Source: Pseudomonas sp. CAN1 (GTDB lineage: Bacteria > Pseudomonadota > Gammaproteobacteria > Pseudomonadales > Pseudomonadaceae). From it: a stretch of DNA of 64,000 nucleotides. Within the stretch, counting starts at the first letter, position 1. Each line of letters opens with the position of its first letter. The stretch lies in assembly GCF_030462585.1 (NCBI RefSeq), contig NZ_JASMRU010000002.1, positions 372,001 through 436,000 of the forward strand, written 5' to 3'. Under the pieces are notes generated by a model. The model worked only from the letters and a program-made list of their open reading frames with translations, made no database searches and was not told the origin of the DNA. The translations under genes were made by a program, and so were the position numbers. Of this stretch, positions 16,024-24,272 are shown piece after piece.

Positions 16024-18063
16024 ATGCAAGAACGGATTCCCGACGAGTCCAACCTCGCCGAGCTGACGGTTCGCGGCCTGATCCTCGGCGCGCTGATCAC
16101 CGTGGTGTTCACCGCTTCCAACGTCTACCTCGGCCTCAAGGTCGGCCTGACCTTCGCCTCGTCGATTCCCGCTGCGGTCATTTCCATGGCCGTGCTGCGC
16201 TACTTCTCCGGCTCCAACATCCTCGAGAACAACATGGTGCAGACCCAGGCCTCGGCGGCCGGCACCCTGTCCTCGATCATCTTCATCCTTCCCGGCCTGC
16301 TGATGATCGGCTACTGGAGCGGCTTCCCGTTCTGGCAGACCGCGGCCATCTGCTCCATCGGCGGCATCCTCGGCGTGCTCTACACCATTCCGCTGCGCCG
16401 GGTGATGGTGGTACAGAGCAGCCTGCCTTACCCCGAAGGCGTGGCCGCGGCGGAAATCCTCCGTGTCGGCAGCCAGGACGAGGAAGAAGAGAAGGCCGGC
16501 AAGCCCGCGAAAGCCGGCGGCCCGGGCCTGCGCGACATCCTCGCCGGTGGCGTGGTCGCCGCCGCGTTCAGCCTGCTCAGCAGTGGTTTCAAGGTGCTTG
16601 CCGAAGGCTTCAGCTTCTGGCTCACCGCCGGGCAAGCGGCGTTCCGCCTGTCCACCGGCTTCTCCCTGGCGCTGGTGGGCGCCGGCTACCTGATGGGCAT
16701 CACCGCCGGCATCGCCATCCTGATCGGCGTGGTCATCGCCTGGGGCGTGGCCGTGCCGCTGCTCTCGGTGAACAGCGTGCTGGCCGCCGGGCAGAGCCTG
16801 CCGGAGCTGGCCACCAAGCTGTGGAGCAGCCAGGTGCGCTTCCTCGGCGCCGGCACCATCGGTATTGCCGCGCTGTGGACCCTGGCCACCCTGTTCAAGC
16901 CCATGGTGCAGGGCGTCTGGTCGTCGCTGAGCGCCGTGCGCGGGCGCGGTGAAGTGAGCGACCTGCGCACCGAGCAGGACCTGTCGGCAAAGTGGATCGT
17001 CACCATCGCCGGTGTGCTGTTGCTGGCGCTGTTCGTGGTGTTCTCCTACTTCCTCGGCGAGGCCGCGCCGGACCTGCGCGGCTTCGGCTTCTGGGGGCTG
17101 GTGACGGTCTGCGTGATCTTCGCCTTCTTCTTCGGCTTCCTGATCGCCGCTGCCTGCGGCTACATGGCTGGCCTGGTGGGCTCGTCGAGCAGCCCGATCT
17201 CCGGCATCGGCATCATCGCGGTGATCCTGGTGTCGCTGCTGATTCTCGGCGTGGGCTCGCTGGAAAGCGGCTTCCTCGACCAGCAGGGCGGCAAGCTGGC
17301 CATCGCCCTGGCGCTGTTCACCACCTCGGTGGTGATCGCCATCGCGGCGATTTCCAACGACAACCTGCAGGACCTGAAGACCGGCTACCTGGTCGGCGCG
17401 ACCCCGTGGCGCCAGCAGGTGGCGCTGATCGTCGGCTGCCTGGTGGGCGCGCTGGTGATCCCGCCAGTGCTGGAACTGCTGTTCAACGCCTACGGCTTCA
17501 CCGGCGCCCTGCCGCGTGAAGGCATGGACCCGAACGCCGCGCTGGCTGCGCCGCAGGCGACGCTGATGACGGCGATTGCCAGCGGGATTTTCCACAACGC
17601 GCTGAACTGGAACATGATCCTGATCGGCGTGGCGCTGGGCATCGCGCTGATCCTGGTGGACCTGCTGCTGCGCCGCACCGGCAAGGCCAGCCTGCCGGTG
17701 CTCGCCGTCGGCCTGGGCATCTACCTGCCGCCGACCATCGGCATGACCCTGGTGGTCGGCGCGGTGATCGGCTGGCTGCTGGAAACCGCGCTGGCCAAGC
17801 GCGCGGCGGCGGCCGGCAAGGATGTCGAGAAATTCTCCGATGAGCCCAAGCGCCGCGGTGTATTGCTGGCTTCGGGCCTGATCGTCGGCGAGAGCCTGAT
17901 GGGCATCCTGCTCGCCGGCATCATCGGCGCCACCGGTTCGGCCACGCCGCTGGCGCTGGTCGGCGACTCCTTCGAAGACACCGCGCAGTGGCTGGGCCTG
18001 GTGGTCTTCGTGGCGATCTGCGTGCTGTTCTACCGCAAGGTACTGAGCGGCGTTCGCGGCTGA
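16024..18063 (+). CDS. OPT-family oligopeptide transporter
   Basis: The start is set at ATG 16024 (MQERIPDES) because the hydrophobic core begins right after; the longer frame adds 19 poorly placed residues. The 679-residue protein has about 15 hydrophobic segments. The OPT signatures are visible in TVRGLILGALITVVFTASNVYLGLKVG and NNMVQTQASAAGTLSS near the N-terminus, and in SLPYPEGVAAAEIL around residue 135. The bacterial OPT group imports peptides or metal chelates with protons; the substrate cannot be read from sequence. A strong terminator follows. Confidence 0.88.
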   Translation: MQERIPDESNLAELTVRGLILGALITVVFTASNVYLGLKVGLTFASSIPAAVISMAVLRYFSGSNILENNMVQTQASAAGTLSSIIFILPGLLMIGYWSGFPFWQTAAICSIGGILGVLYTIPLRRVMVVQSSLPYPEGVAAAEILRVGSQDEEEEKAGKPAKAGGPGLRDILAGGVVAAAFSLLSSGFKVLAEGFSFWLTAGQAAFRLSTGFSLALVGAGYLMGITAGIAILIGVVIAWGVAVPLLSVNSVLAAGQSLPELATKLWSSQVRFLGAGTIGIAALWTLATLFKPMVQGVWSSLSAVRGRGEVSDLRTEQDLSAKWIVTIAGVLLLALFVVFSYFLGEAAPDLRGFGFWGLVTVCVIFAFFFGFLIAAACGYMAGLVGSSSSPISGIGIIAVILVSLLILGVGSLESGFLDQQGGKLAIALALFTTSVVIAIAAISNDNLQDLKTGYLVGATPWRQQVALIVGCLVGALVIPPVLELLFNAYGFTGALPREGMDPNAALAAPQATLMTAIASGIFHNALNWNMILIGVALGIALILVDLLLRRTGKASLPVLAVGLGIYLPPTIGMTLVVGAVIGWLLETALAKRAAAAGKDVEKFSDEPKRRGVLLASGLIVGESLMGILLAGIIGATGSATPLALVGDSFEDTAQWLGLVVFVAICVLFYRKVLSGVRG

Positions 18064-18080
18064 TCCTTCGCCGTGATGTG

Positions 18081-18107
18081 AAAAAGGCGCCTGCGGGCGC
18101 CTTTTTC
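18081..18107 (+). terminator. Rho-independent terminator after OPT gene
   Basis: AAAAAGGCGCC and GGCGCCTTTTT form an 11-bp stem around a short TGC-type loop. The A/T flanks make it usable in both directions. Confidence 0.9.
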
Positions 18108-18160
18108 GTTGTCGGAGCTTTCGGTTGTTCGTCGCCGGGCGGCATCTCGTCTGGTTGGAT

Positions 18161-18179
18161 GATATACGATGCCGATATC
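18161..18179. promoter_or_regulatory. Candidate autoregulatory operator of the toxin-antitoxin pair
   Basis: GATAT and ATATC are inverted around nine bases, 18 bases upstream of the antitoxin start. It overlaps a TATACGAT sequence that could be the -10 box. RHH antitoxins usually repress their own promoter at such sites; binding is not shown. Confidence 0.35.
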
Positions 18180-18196
18180 AGATTTCGGAGGCTCTC

Positions 18197-18412
18197 ATGC
18201 GCACCCTGGTGGATATCCCCGTCGAATACCTGGAACGCCTGAACGACATCAGCGAACGCCAGCAGCAATCCCGCGCCTCGGTCATTCGCGAGGCCATCGC
18301 CGAATACCTGGTCAACCACGCACAGGCGGATGCCGACGCGGCTTTCGGCCTGTGGCAGGAGAGTCAGGTGGACGGCCTGGCGTATCAGGAGAAGGTGCGC
18401 GAGGAATGGTGA
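18197..18412 (+). CDS. Ribbon-helix-helix antitoxin (VapB-like)
   Basis: The 71-residue protein starts at ATG 18197 after CGGAGG. Residues 1-45 form a CopG/RHH DNA-binding domain: MRTLVDIPVEYLERLNDISE is the strand and helix A, and SRASVIREAIAEYLV is helix B. The acidic, aromatic C-terminal tail (FGLWQESQVDGLAYQEKV) is the likely toxin-binding part. The stop overlaps the toxin start by seven bases, the usual coupling of a toxin-antitoxin operon. Confidence 0.87.
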   Translation: MRTLVDIPVEYLERLNDISERQQQSRASVIREAIAEYLVNHAQADADAAFGLWQESQVDGLAYQEKVREEW

Positions 18413-18771
18413 AGGTCCTGTTCGACACCAATATCCTCATCGATTACCTCAACGGCCACGTGCAGGCGCGCGATGAGCTGGCGCTCTACAGCGACCGCGC
18501 CATCAGCATCATCACCTGGATGGAAGTGCTGATCGGCGCCACGCCGCAGACCGAAGCGGCCACTCGCGCCTTTCTCTCCAGCTTCACGCTGCTGGCACTG
18601 GACGAGCGCATCGCCCAGCGTGCGGTGGAGGTACGCCAGCGCCTGCGGGTGAAGCTGCCGGACGCGATCATCAAGGCCTCGGCGGAAGTCGAAGGCCGGC
18701 TGCTGGTGACGCGCAACGTGAAGGATTTCGACGAGCGCGAGCCGGGCGTGCGGTTGCCTTACCAGCTCTGA
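18406..18771 (+). CDS. PIN-domain toxin (VapC-like ribonuclease)
   Basis: The start is ATG 18406, inside the end of the antitoxin gene. The 121-residue PIN domain has acidic metal ligands Asp7 (FDTNILIDYL), Glu40 (TWMEVLIG), an Asp in LPDAIIKASA and further Asp residues in TRNVKDFDE. VapC toxins are Mg-dependent endonucleases that cut tRNA or rRNA. No mobile-element trace is adjacent; the pair sits between the OPT terminator and a palindromic repeat. Confidence 0.88.
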   Translation: MVKVLFDTNILIDYLNGHVQARDELALYSDRAISIITWMEVLIGATPQTEAATRAFLSSFTLLALDERIAQRAVEVRQRLRVKLPDAIIKASAEVEGRLLVTRNVKDFDEREPGVRLPYQL

Positions 18772-18781
18772 GGACACTGCC

Positions 18782-18857
18782 TGTAGGAGCGAGCTTGCTC
18801 GCGAACCGCCTTGAGCTTCAGTGCCAGCCGGTGTTCGCGAGCAAGCTCGCTCCTACG
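18782..18857. repeat. GTAGGAGCGAGC palindromic repeat
   Basis: Both arms are complete and lie between the convergent toxin and betT genes, where the hairpin could end both transcripts. Confidence 0.85.
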
Positions 18858-18871
18858 AAAAGCGCGCCGGC

Positions 18872-20830
18872 TCAGCGCACCAGATGCAGGAACTGCAGGT
18901 GCCGCTCGTACTGGTCGAGCATGTCGTTGATGATCTGCTCCTTGCTGTAGCCCATCAGGTCGTAGTCCTGGCTGCCTTCGGAGAGGTGCACCTCGGCGCG
19001 GAAGTAGCGGCGGTTCTTCAGGTGCAGGCCGCCCATGCCGGCGCGGGCGAAGGACGGGGTGAAGTAGCCGCGCATCGACACCTGGTAGAGGAACGGATGC
19101 TGCGCGCCGTGGCCGATCTCCAGGCCGATCTCCAGGTTGCTCAGGTCAAGATCCGAATCCACCTGCAGGCCCTTCTCGCGGAACACCTCGGAGACCTCGG
19201 CAATCGCCGGGCTGACCACATCGACCATGAAGCGGTACACCTCGTCGCGGGTGGGGAAGTGCACGGCCTGGGAGATGCGCCGCTTCCAGCCGCCGGGCTT
19301 GGCCGAGGGCGGCGGTGCCAGCGAATGGGTGCGCGCGCGCTGGCGCTGGGACTCCAGGTAGAAGGCCTTGTGCAGGCCCCACATCATCAGCAGCAGGATC
19401 AGCGAGAACGGCAGCGAGGTGAGCACCACCGCTGACTTGAGCGCATCGATGCTGCCGGCGAACAGCAGGCCGCCGGTGACCAGCGCAGTGGCCACGCCCC
19501 AGAACACCCGCAGCCACTTCGGGCCGTCGTCGTCGGCGCTGCCGCCGTGGGCGGAGAGGGTGGAGAGCACCACGGTGCCGGAATCCGCCGAGGTGACGAA
19601 GAAGACGAAGCTGACCAGCACCGTCACCGCGATCACCACGCGGCTGGCCGGGTAGTTCTGCAGCATCTGGTAGAGCGCCATGGACGGATCGGCGATGGCC
19701 ACCCGGCCCAGCTCGCTGAAGCCGTGGTTGAGCACCTGGTCGAGGGCGCTGTTGCCGAAGATCGACATCCAGGCCAGGGTGAAGCCCAGCGGGATGAACA
19801 GCACGCCGAAGACGAATTCGCGGATCGTCCGCCCGCGCGAGATGCGCGCGATGAACAGGCCGACGAAGGGCGACCAGGCGATCCACCAGGCCCAGTAGAA
19901 CACCGTCCAGCCACCCAGCCAGTCGCTGCCGTCCTTGCCGTAGGCGTAGAGGTCGAAGCTCTTGGTCGGCAGGGCGCCGAGGTAGTCGCCGATGTTCTGC
20001 ACCAGGGTGTTGAGCAGGTGCTGGGTGGGGCCGGCGAACAGCACGAAGAGCAGCAGCGCGCAGGCCAGCAGCATGTTGATGTCCGACAGCAGGCGGATGC
20101 CCTTGTCGACGCCGGAGATGGCCACCAGGATGGCCGCGCCCATCATCAGTGCGATCAGGGTCATCTGCACCGGATGGCTGTGGGCGATGCCGAACATGAA
20201 GTCCAGGCCGGCGTTGAGCTGCAGCACGCCGAAGCCCATGTCCGCGCCCAGGCCGAACACCGTGGCGATGATGCCGAAGCAGTCCACGGCGTAGCCGATG
20301 GGGCCGTTGATGCGCTTGCCGATCAGCGGGTAGAGCGCCGAGCGCAGCGCCAGCGGCAGGTTATGCCGGTAGGCGAAGTAGGCCAGCGCCATCGCCACCA
20401 GGGCGAACACGCCCCAGCCGTGCAGGCCCCAATGCAGGAACAGCAGCTGCATGGCCTGGCGCGCCGCTTCCGGGGTGCCGGCTTCGCCTTGTGGTGGCTG
20501 GGCGAAGTGGGTCAGCGGTTCGGAGACGCAGAAGAAGAACAGGGTGATGCTGATGCCGGCGGCGAACAGCATGCCAGCCCAGGACAGGTAGCTGAATTCC
20601 GGCTCGTCGTGGTCGGCACCGAGTTTGATCTTTCCATAGCCGGAAAGCGCGGTGACCACCACGAAGATCAGGTACAGCGTCATTGCCAGCAGGTAGTACC
20701 AGCCGACCGAATCGGCGGCCCAGGACTGCGCGGCGAGCAGCCATTCACCGGCCTTCTGCGGTTGGGCAATGACGGTGAGGGCGAAAACCAGGATCAGCGC
20801 GGCCGCACCGTAGAAGACCGGTGGGTTCAT
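18872..20830 (-). CDS. betT: BCCT-family choline/betaine transporter, BetT-like
   Basis: The start is placed at MNPPVFYGAA (ATG 20830; ATG 20836 is possible, a TTG at 20914 unlikely). The 652-residue protein has twelve BCCT helices. The family signature WTVFYWAWWIAWSPFVGLF is followed by FIARISRGRTIREF, around residues 305-340. A long cytoplasmic C-terminal domain (from about 500) including NDMLDQYERHLQFLHLVR is typical of osmosensing BetT. It imports choline with protons or sodium. The gene stands alone, without betIBA. Confidence 0.87.
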   Translation of the reverse strand: MNPPVFYGAAALILVFALTVIAQPQKAGEWLLAAQSWAADSVGWYYLLAMTLYLIFVVVTALSGYGKIKLGADHDEPEFSYLSWAGMLFAAGISITLFFFCVSEPLTHFAQPPQGEAGTPEAARQAMQLLFLHWGLHGWGVFALVAMALAYFAYRHNLPLALRSALYPLIGKRINGPIGYAVDCFGIIATVFGLGADMGFGVLQLNAGLDFMFGIAHSHPVQMTLIALMMGAAILVAISGVDKGIRLLSDINMLLACALLLFVLFAGPTQHLLNTLVQNIGDYLGALPTKSFDLYAYGKDGSDWLGGWTVFYWAWWIAWSPFVGLFIARISRGRTIREFVFGVLFIPLGFTLAWMSIFGNSALDQVLNHGFSELGRVAIADPSMALYQMLQNYPASRVVIAVTVLVSFVFFVTSADSGTVVLSTLSAHGGSADDDGPKWLRVFWGVATALVTGGLLFAGSIDALKSAVVLTSLPFSLILLLMMWGLHKAFYLESQRQRARTHSLAPPPSAKPGGWKRRISQAVHFPTRDEVYRFMVDVVSPAIAEVSEVFREKGLQVDSDLDLSNLEIGLEIGHGAQHPFLYQVSMRGYFTPSFARAGMGGLHLKNRRYFRAEVHLSEGSQDYDLMGYSKEQIINDMLDQYERHLQFLHLVR

Positions 20831-20944
20831 GCGCATGGAGGGTGAGGGCGTTACGGACGGGGGGGATTGTGCAACGGACAAAGCGGGCGGGGTCCCTCGG
20901 TTTTTCTTGAACAAGCATTCAATGAAAACACGATCAGACCGGGA

Positions 20945-20976
20945 AAAGCCAATCGGCGGGACCGATGGTCCCGCCG
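20945..20976 (-). terminator. Terminator of the 39-residue small gene
   Basis: Read leftwards, CGGCGGGACC and GGTCCCGCCG form a perfect 10-bp stem (20954-20976), followed by ATTGGCTTTTCC. It is 37 bases after the stop of the small gene and 115 bases before betT, so the two are likely separate transcripts. Confidence 0.6.
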
Positions 20977-21013
20977 CCGGCCCTGGTCGAGGGCCGAGCG
21001 GAGCGGGTACTGC

Positions 21014-21133
21014 TTACTTGCGGCGGTTCTTTTTCGCCTCACGGATCTCACGGCGTTCCGGGTCGGCCTTGGCGGGCGCGGTCAGGAAGGCGGTGGCGGC
21101 GAAGAAGTTAGCAAGAGCGGCGAAGCTGGTCAC
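21014..21133 (-). CDS. Small 39-residue hydrophobic/basic protein, unknown function
   Basis: The frame starts at GTG 21133 with a good TTGGAGA ribosome site five to ten bases ahead. It encodes MTSFAALANFFAATAFLTAPAKAD and then a charged tail (PERREIREAKKNRRK). The N-terminal half could be a short membrane or signal segment; the tail is strongly basic. A terminator follows directly. Good translation signals, a terminator and GC-rich codon use support a real gene. I do not recognise a family. Confidence 0.6.
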   Translation of the reverse strand: MTSFAALANFFAATAFLTAPAKADPERREIREAKKNRRK

Positions 21134-21599
21134 GATAGTCTCCAATGGCGTCGGGGAAATTGGGTCCCGACTGCCTGATAGCCATTTTCCCTGAAGATTG
21201 TGACGAAAAGAAGTGAATGGTCTTGATGTGAGGTATTGAGCTGGTCGATGAGACTGCTTTCACATTGATATTAGGGGATTAGTCCTGTTTTTGACTCTAT
21301 GCTCAGGTTTCCCTCCTGCCGCCGTGAGGGTCGGCGAGGCCTTTCACTGCGACCATTCGTCGCCTGAGGTGAAACGGTTCAGCGTGGCACGGGGCTTTGC
21401 CGCGATAAACGGCTGTCAGCGGCGTGAAACAGCTCCTCGCATAGCACAGTTGGCGAACTAGAGCGGGTTTGAGTCCTGAAACTTGAACAGGTGTGCAGTT
21501 TTTCGTGAAAAACTTGTAAATCGGCTATGGCGATTGACTCGCCTATTCCGTTAGTCTCCCCCGGCAGGACAAAAAACCACCAACAGGGAGCATCTCGAG
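21134..21599. other. Gene-free stretch between two divergent small genes
   Basis: These 466 bases carry no convincing reading frame. The part nearest the small gene (21180-21300) is AT-richer, with GATATTAGGGGATTAGTCC. A ribosome site (AGGGAGCATCTCGAG) stands before the lipoprotein gene. It probably holds both promoters; no clear -35/-10 pair could be fixed by eye. Confidence 0.5.
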
Positions 21600-21935
21600 A
21601 TGGACTTCAAACGCATCGCCATTGCCACTGCACTCTTCGCTTCGCTGGCCGGCTGCCAGACCATGACCACCAACCAGGCCATCGTTCCGCTGCAAGCCGC
21701 CACTGCCCAGATGATCGGTCTGGCTTCCTCCGACGAACTGGTCGTCAGCGACGTGAAAGCCGGTCAGCCGGACGCCCTGGGTGGCCAGGAACTCTCCTAC
21801 GTGGCTACCACCACCAAGGGCCGTATCTTCAACTGCACCTCGCGCATGATGCCGGGCCTGCTGACCGATCCGGCCAAGCTGACCAACCCGTCGTGCACCC
21901 CGGTGGTTGCTCACTCGAACACCGCCACCAAGTAA
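21600..21935 (+). CDS. Small lipoprotein, unknown function
   Basis: The 111-residue protein starts at ATG 21600. Its signal peptide MDFKRIAIATALFASLAGC ends in the lipobox LAGC with Cys19. The mature part is small and polar, with two more cysteines (FNCTSRMM and NPSCTPVV) that could form one disulfide. Residue +2 is Gln, so outer-membrane sorting is expected. No family is recognised. The gene is isolated, convergent with the activator-like gene. Confidence 0.8.
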   Translation: MDFKRIAIATALFASLAGCQTMTTNQAIVPLQAATAQMIGLASSDELVVSDVKAGQPDALGGQELSYVATTTKGRIFNCTSRMMPGLLTDPAKLTNPSCTPVVAHSNTATK

Positions 21936-22001
21936 TACCCCCAGTTGCATGCTGTCGCCGGTGCGCGGCCCTTCGGGTCGCGCTGGCGACTACAGCGCGG
22001 C

Positions 22002-22943
22002 TCAGCCGCGCTCGTGCTCCAGGCGTTGCAGCAGCGCACGCAGCTGCGCTTCGACGCCAGGCTGGCGCACCAGGCGTTCCAGCGCTCCTTCGCTCAATTT
22101 CGTTCCGTCGTCTGCCCCCGCTACGCCGCCTGAAAAATTCAGGTGCTCCGGGCGAATCTCCTCGTCCGGGCTGACCAGCAGGGCGAAGTGGATGACATTC
22201 TCCAGCTCACGGATATTGCCCGGCCACGAATAGCCTTCCAGCGCGCGCTGGGTGTCGCTGGCAATCTGCGGCACCGGCAGTTCCAGCCTTTGCGCGTGCA
22301 CACCGAGGAAGTATTCGGCCAGCGGCTGGATGTCGCCGATGCGTTCGCGCAGTGGTGGCAGCGTGAGGTTGCCGTCATGCAGGTACTGCTGCAGTCCTTC
22401 GAGGAATTTCCCGGCTTTCACCGCCTGCCCCAGGTCGATGCTGGTGGCGGCGACCAGGCGCACGTCCACCGGCACCGGCTCGCGTGCGCCGACGCGCAGC
22501 ACTTCGCGCTCCTGCAGCACGCGCAGCAGCTTCTGTTGCAGCGACAGCGGCAGGTCGGCGATTTCGTCCAGGTACAGGGTGCCGCCGTTGGCTGAGCCGA
22601 ACCAGCCGGCGCGGCTGCCCACCGGGCCGTTGTGCGCGCCTGGCGCGTAGCCGAACAGCTCGGCGTCGGCGTAGTTGCGGCTCAGGGCGCTGCAGCTCAC
22701 CGCGACGAACAGGCCGGGGCGCTCGCTGGCGCGGTGGATGTGACGGGCCAGCAGCTCCTTGCCGGTGCCGGTCTCGCCGTGGATCAGCACCGGTTGCGGC
22801 AACGGCGCCAGGCGCTCCACCTCGTCGCGCACTTCATGGGAGCGCGGGTCGAAGAACACCAGCGCCTTGGCGCGGATGCTCAACGGGCTCTTGTCGGCGT
22901 CGGGGAAGGTCAGCAGCGGTAGCGGCGCGTGGGGTGCATTCAT
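22002..22943 (-). CDS. Degenerate sigma-54 activator-like AAA+ protein
   Basis: The start is at ATG 22943 (MNAPHAPLPL) after AAGGAGA, giving 313 residues. The AAA+ core of bacterial enhancer-binding proteins is clear: Walker A GETGTGKE (56-63), Walker B TLYLDEI (122-128) and WPGNIRELEN (240-249). Key activator parts are changed: GAFTGA reads GAHNGP (102-107), and the arginine-finger segment reads FLEGLQQYLH (180-189) where FREDLYYRLN is usual. The protein ends about 60 residues after the AAA+ core with no Fis-type helix-turn-helix. It probably cannot drive sigma-54 transcription by itself. It overlaps no gene and follows the PLP enzyme by 20 bases. Confidence 0.8.
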   Translation of the reverse strand: MNAPHAPLPLLTFPDADKSPLSIRAKALVFFDPRSHEVRDEVERLAPLPQPVLIHGETGTGKELLARHIHRASERPGLFVAVSCSALSRNYADAELFGYAPGAHNGPVGSRAGWFGSANGGTLYLDEIADLPLSLQQKLLRVLQEREVLRVGAREPVPVDVRLVAATSIDLGQAVKAGKFLEGLQQYLHDGNLTLPPLRERIGDIQPLAEYFLGVHAQRLELPVPQIASDTQRALEGYSWPGNIRELENVIHFALLVSPDEEIRPEHLNFSGGVAGADDGTKLSEGALERLVRQPGVEAQLRALLQRLEHERG

Positions 22944-22962
22944 GGGAAATCTCCTTCTGCTC

Positions 22963-24153
22963 TTACAGCGCGTCCAGCGCCTGCAGGAAGTCACGGACTA
23001 TGTCCTCGCTGTCCTCGATGCCCACCGAAACCCGGATGGTGCCGTCATGGATGTCCAGCGCGGTCAGGGCCTCGGCGGACAGCGCGCGGTGCGAAGTCTT
23101 GCCGGGGTGGGTGATGCTGCTGGCGACACCGGCCAGCGACGGGGCGAAGGCGGCCAGTTGCAACGCGCCGATCAGTGCGTCGACCTGATCGAGGCCGCCC
23201 TTCAGGGTGAAGCTCAACATGCCCGAGTGGCCCTTGCGGAACAGCCGCTGCGCCAGTGCATGGTCCGGGTGCGAGGGCAGGCCGGGGTAGAACACGCGGG
23301 CCACCCGCGGGTGCGCTTCGAGCGCTTCGGCCAGCGCCTGGGCGTTCTGTGAGTGGGCCTTCATGCGCAGGGACAGGGTCTTGGCGCCGCGGAAGTTCAG
23401 CCAGCTCTCGAACGGGCTGGCGCTGCCGCCGGCGTTGATCTGGAAGCGCCGCGCGGCAGCGATCCACTGCGCATCGCCGACCAGCGCGCCGCCCATGGCG
23501 TCGCTGTGGCCGTTGAGGTACTTGGTGGTGCTGTGGATCACCAGGTCGGCGCCATCGCGCAGCGGCTGGTAGAGCACCGGCGAGAGGAAGGTGTTGTCCA
23601 CCAGCAGCTTGAGACCGTGGCGCTGGGCAAGCTCCGCCAGCGCCGGGATGTTGCTCACACGCACCAGCGGATTGGAGGCGGTCTCGGTGTAGATCAGCTT
23701 CGTGCTCGGGGTGATCGCCGCTTCCACCGCCGTCAGGTCGTTGAGGTCGAGCAGGCTGGAGGCGATGCCGAAGCGCGCCAGTTCCTTCTCGATCAGGCTC
23801 TGGGTGGTGCCGTACAGCTCGCGGCTGGCGATCAGGTGGTCACCGGCGCCGAGCACGCCCAGCAATGCCGCGGAAATCGCCGCCATGCCGGAGGCGGAAA
23901 ACAGCGCGTCCTCGCCACCTTCCAGCTCGCGCAGCAGCTCTTCCACGGCACTGTGGTTGGGGTTGCCGATGCGCGTGTACATGTAGTTGTCGGGGTTGCC
24001 GGAGAGGAAGTCGTCGACCTGCTCCAGGGAGTCGTAGACGAACACCGAGCTCTGGTAGATCGGCTGGCTCTTGGCGCGGGTGACCATGCGCCGGTCGGCA
24101 TCGTGGCCGGCATGTACGGCGCGGGTGGACGGGCCTTTGGCGGGGTCGCTCAT
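22963..24153 (-). CDS. Cys/Met-metabolism PLP-dependent enzyme
   Basis: The 396-residue protein belongs to the cystathionine gamma-synthase/gamma-lyase/MGL family. PLP contacts are YTRIGNPN (59-66), SGM (88-90), Asp186 in VDNTFLSP and Schiff-base Lys211 in STTKYLNGHSD. The C-terminal GKTSHRALS and DIHDGTIRVSVGIEDSEDI are standard. Which of lyase, synthase or sulfhydrylase it is cannot be decided by eye. It lies downstream of metQ on the same strand, so processing a thioether or methionine-like substrate is plausible. Confidence 0.85.
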   Translation of the reverse strand: MSDPAKGPSTRAVHAGHDADRRMVTRAKSQPIYQSSVFVYDSLEQVDDFLSGNPDNYMYTRIGNPNHSAVEELLRELEGGEDALFSASGMAAISAALLGVLGAGDHLIASRELYGTTQSLIEKELARFGIASSLLDLNDLTAVEAAITPSTKLIYTETASNPLVRVSNIPALAELAQRHGLKLLVDNTFLSPVLYQPLRDGADLVIHSTTKYLNGHSDAMGGALVGDAQWIAAARRFQINAGGSASPFESWLNFRGAKTLSLRMKAHSQNAQALAEALEAHPRVARVFYPGLPSHPDHALAQRLFRKGHSGMLSFTLKGGLDQVDALIGALQLAAFAPSLAGVASSITHPGKTSHRALSAEALTALDIHDGTIRVSVGIEDSEDIVRDFLQALDAL

Positions 24154-24171
24154 GGCAGCTCCTGGGGAAAG

Positions 24172-24202
24172 AAAAACGCCGGTGGAACCTGCCCACCGGC
24201 GT
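24172..24202 (-). terminator. Rho-independent terminator between metQ and the PLP enzyme gene
   Basis: Read leftwards, CGCCGGTGGG and CCACCGGCG form a strong stem with loop CAGGTT, followed by TTTTTCTTTCC. It lies 70 bases after metQ and 20 before the next start, so metQ should be expressed more than the distal genes. Confidence 0.85.
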
Positions 24203-24272
24203 CGAAAGCGGGCGCAAGCAAGGCGCGCCCAGCGTGGGAGTCGTTGCGCCCGGCGCGCGGCCGGGCGACGGA

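Noticed and set aside
15766-17595. 609-codon minus-strand frame opposite the OPT gene
   Set aside because: Its C-terminal part even reads through a palindromic repeat. Composition is low-complexity, and the plus-strand transporter explains the region.
20831-20914. Longer betT start at TTG 20914
   Set aside because: No ribosome site, and the added 28 residues do not resemble family N-termini. The MNPPVFYG start fits better.
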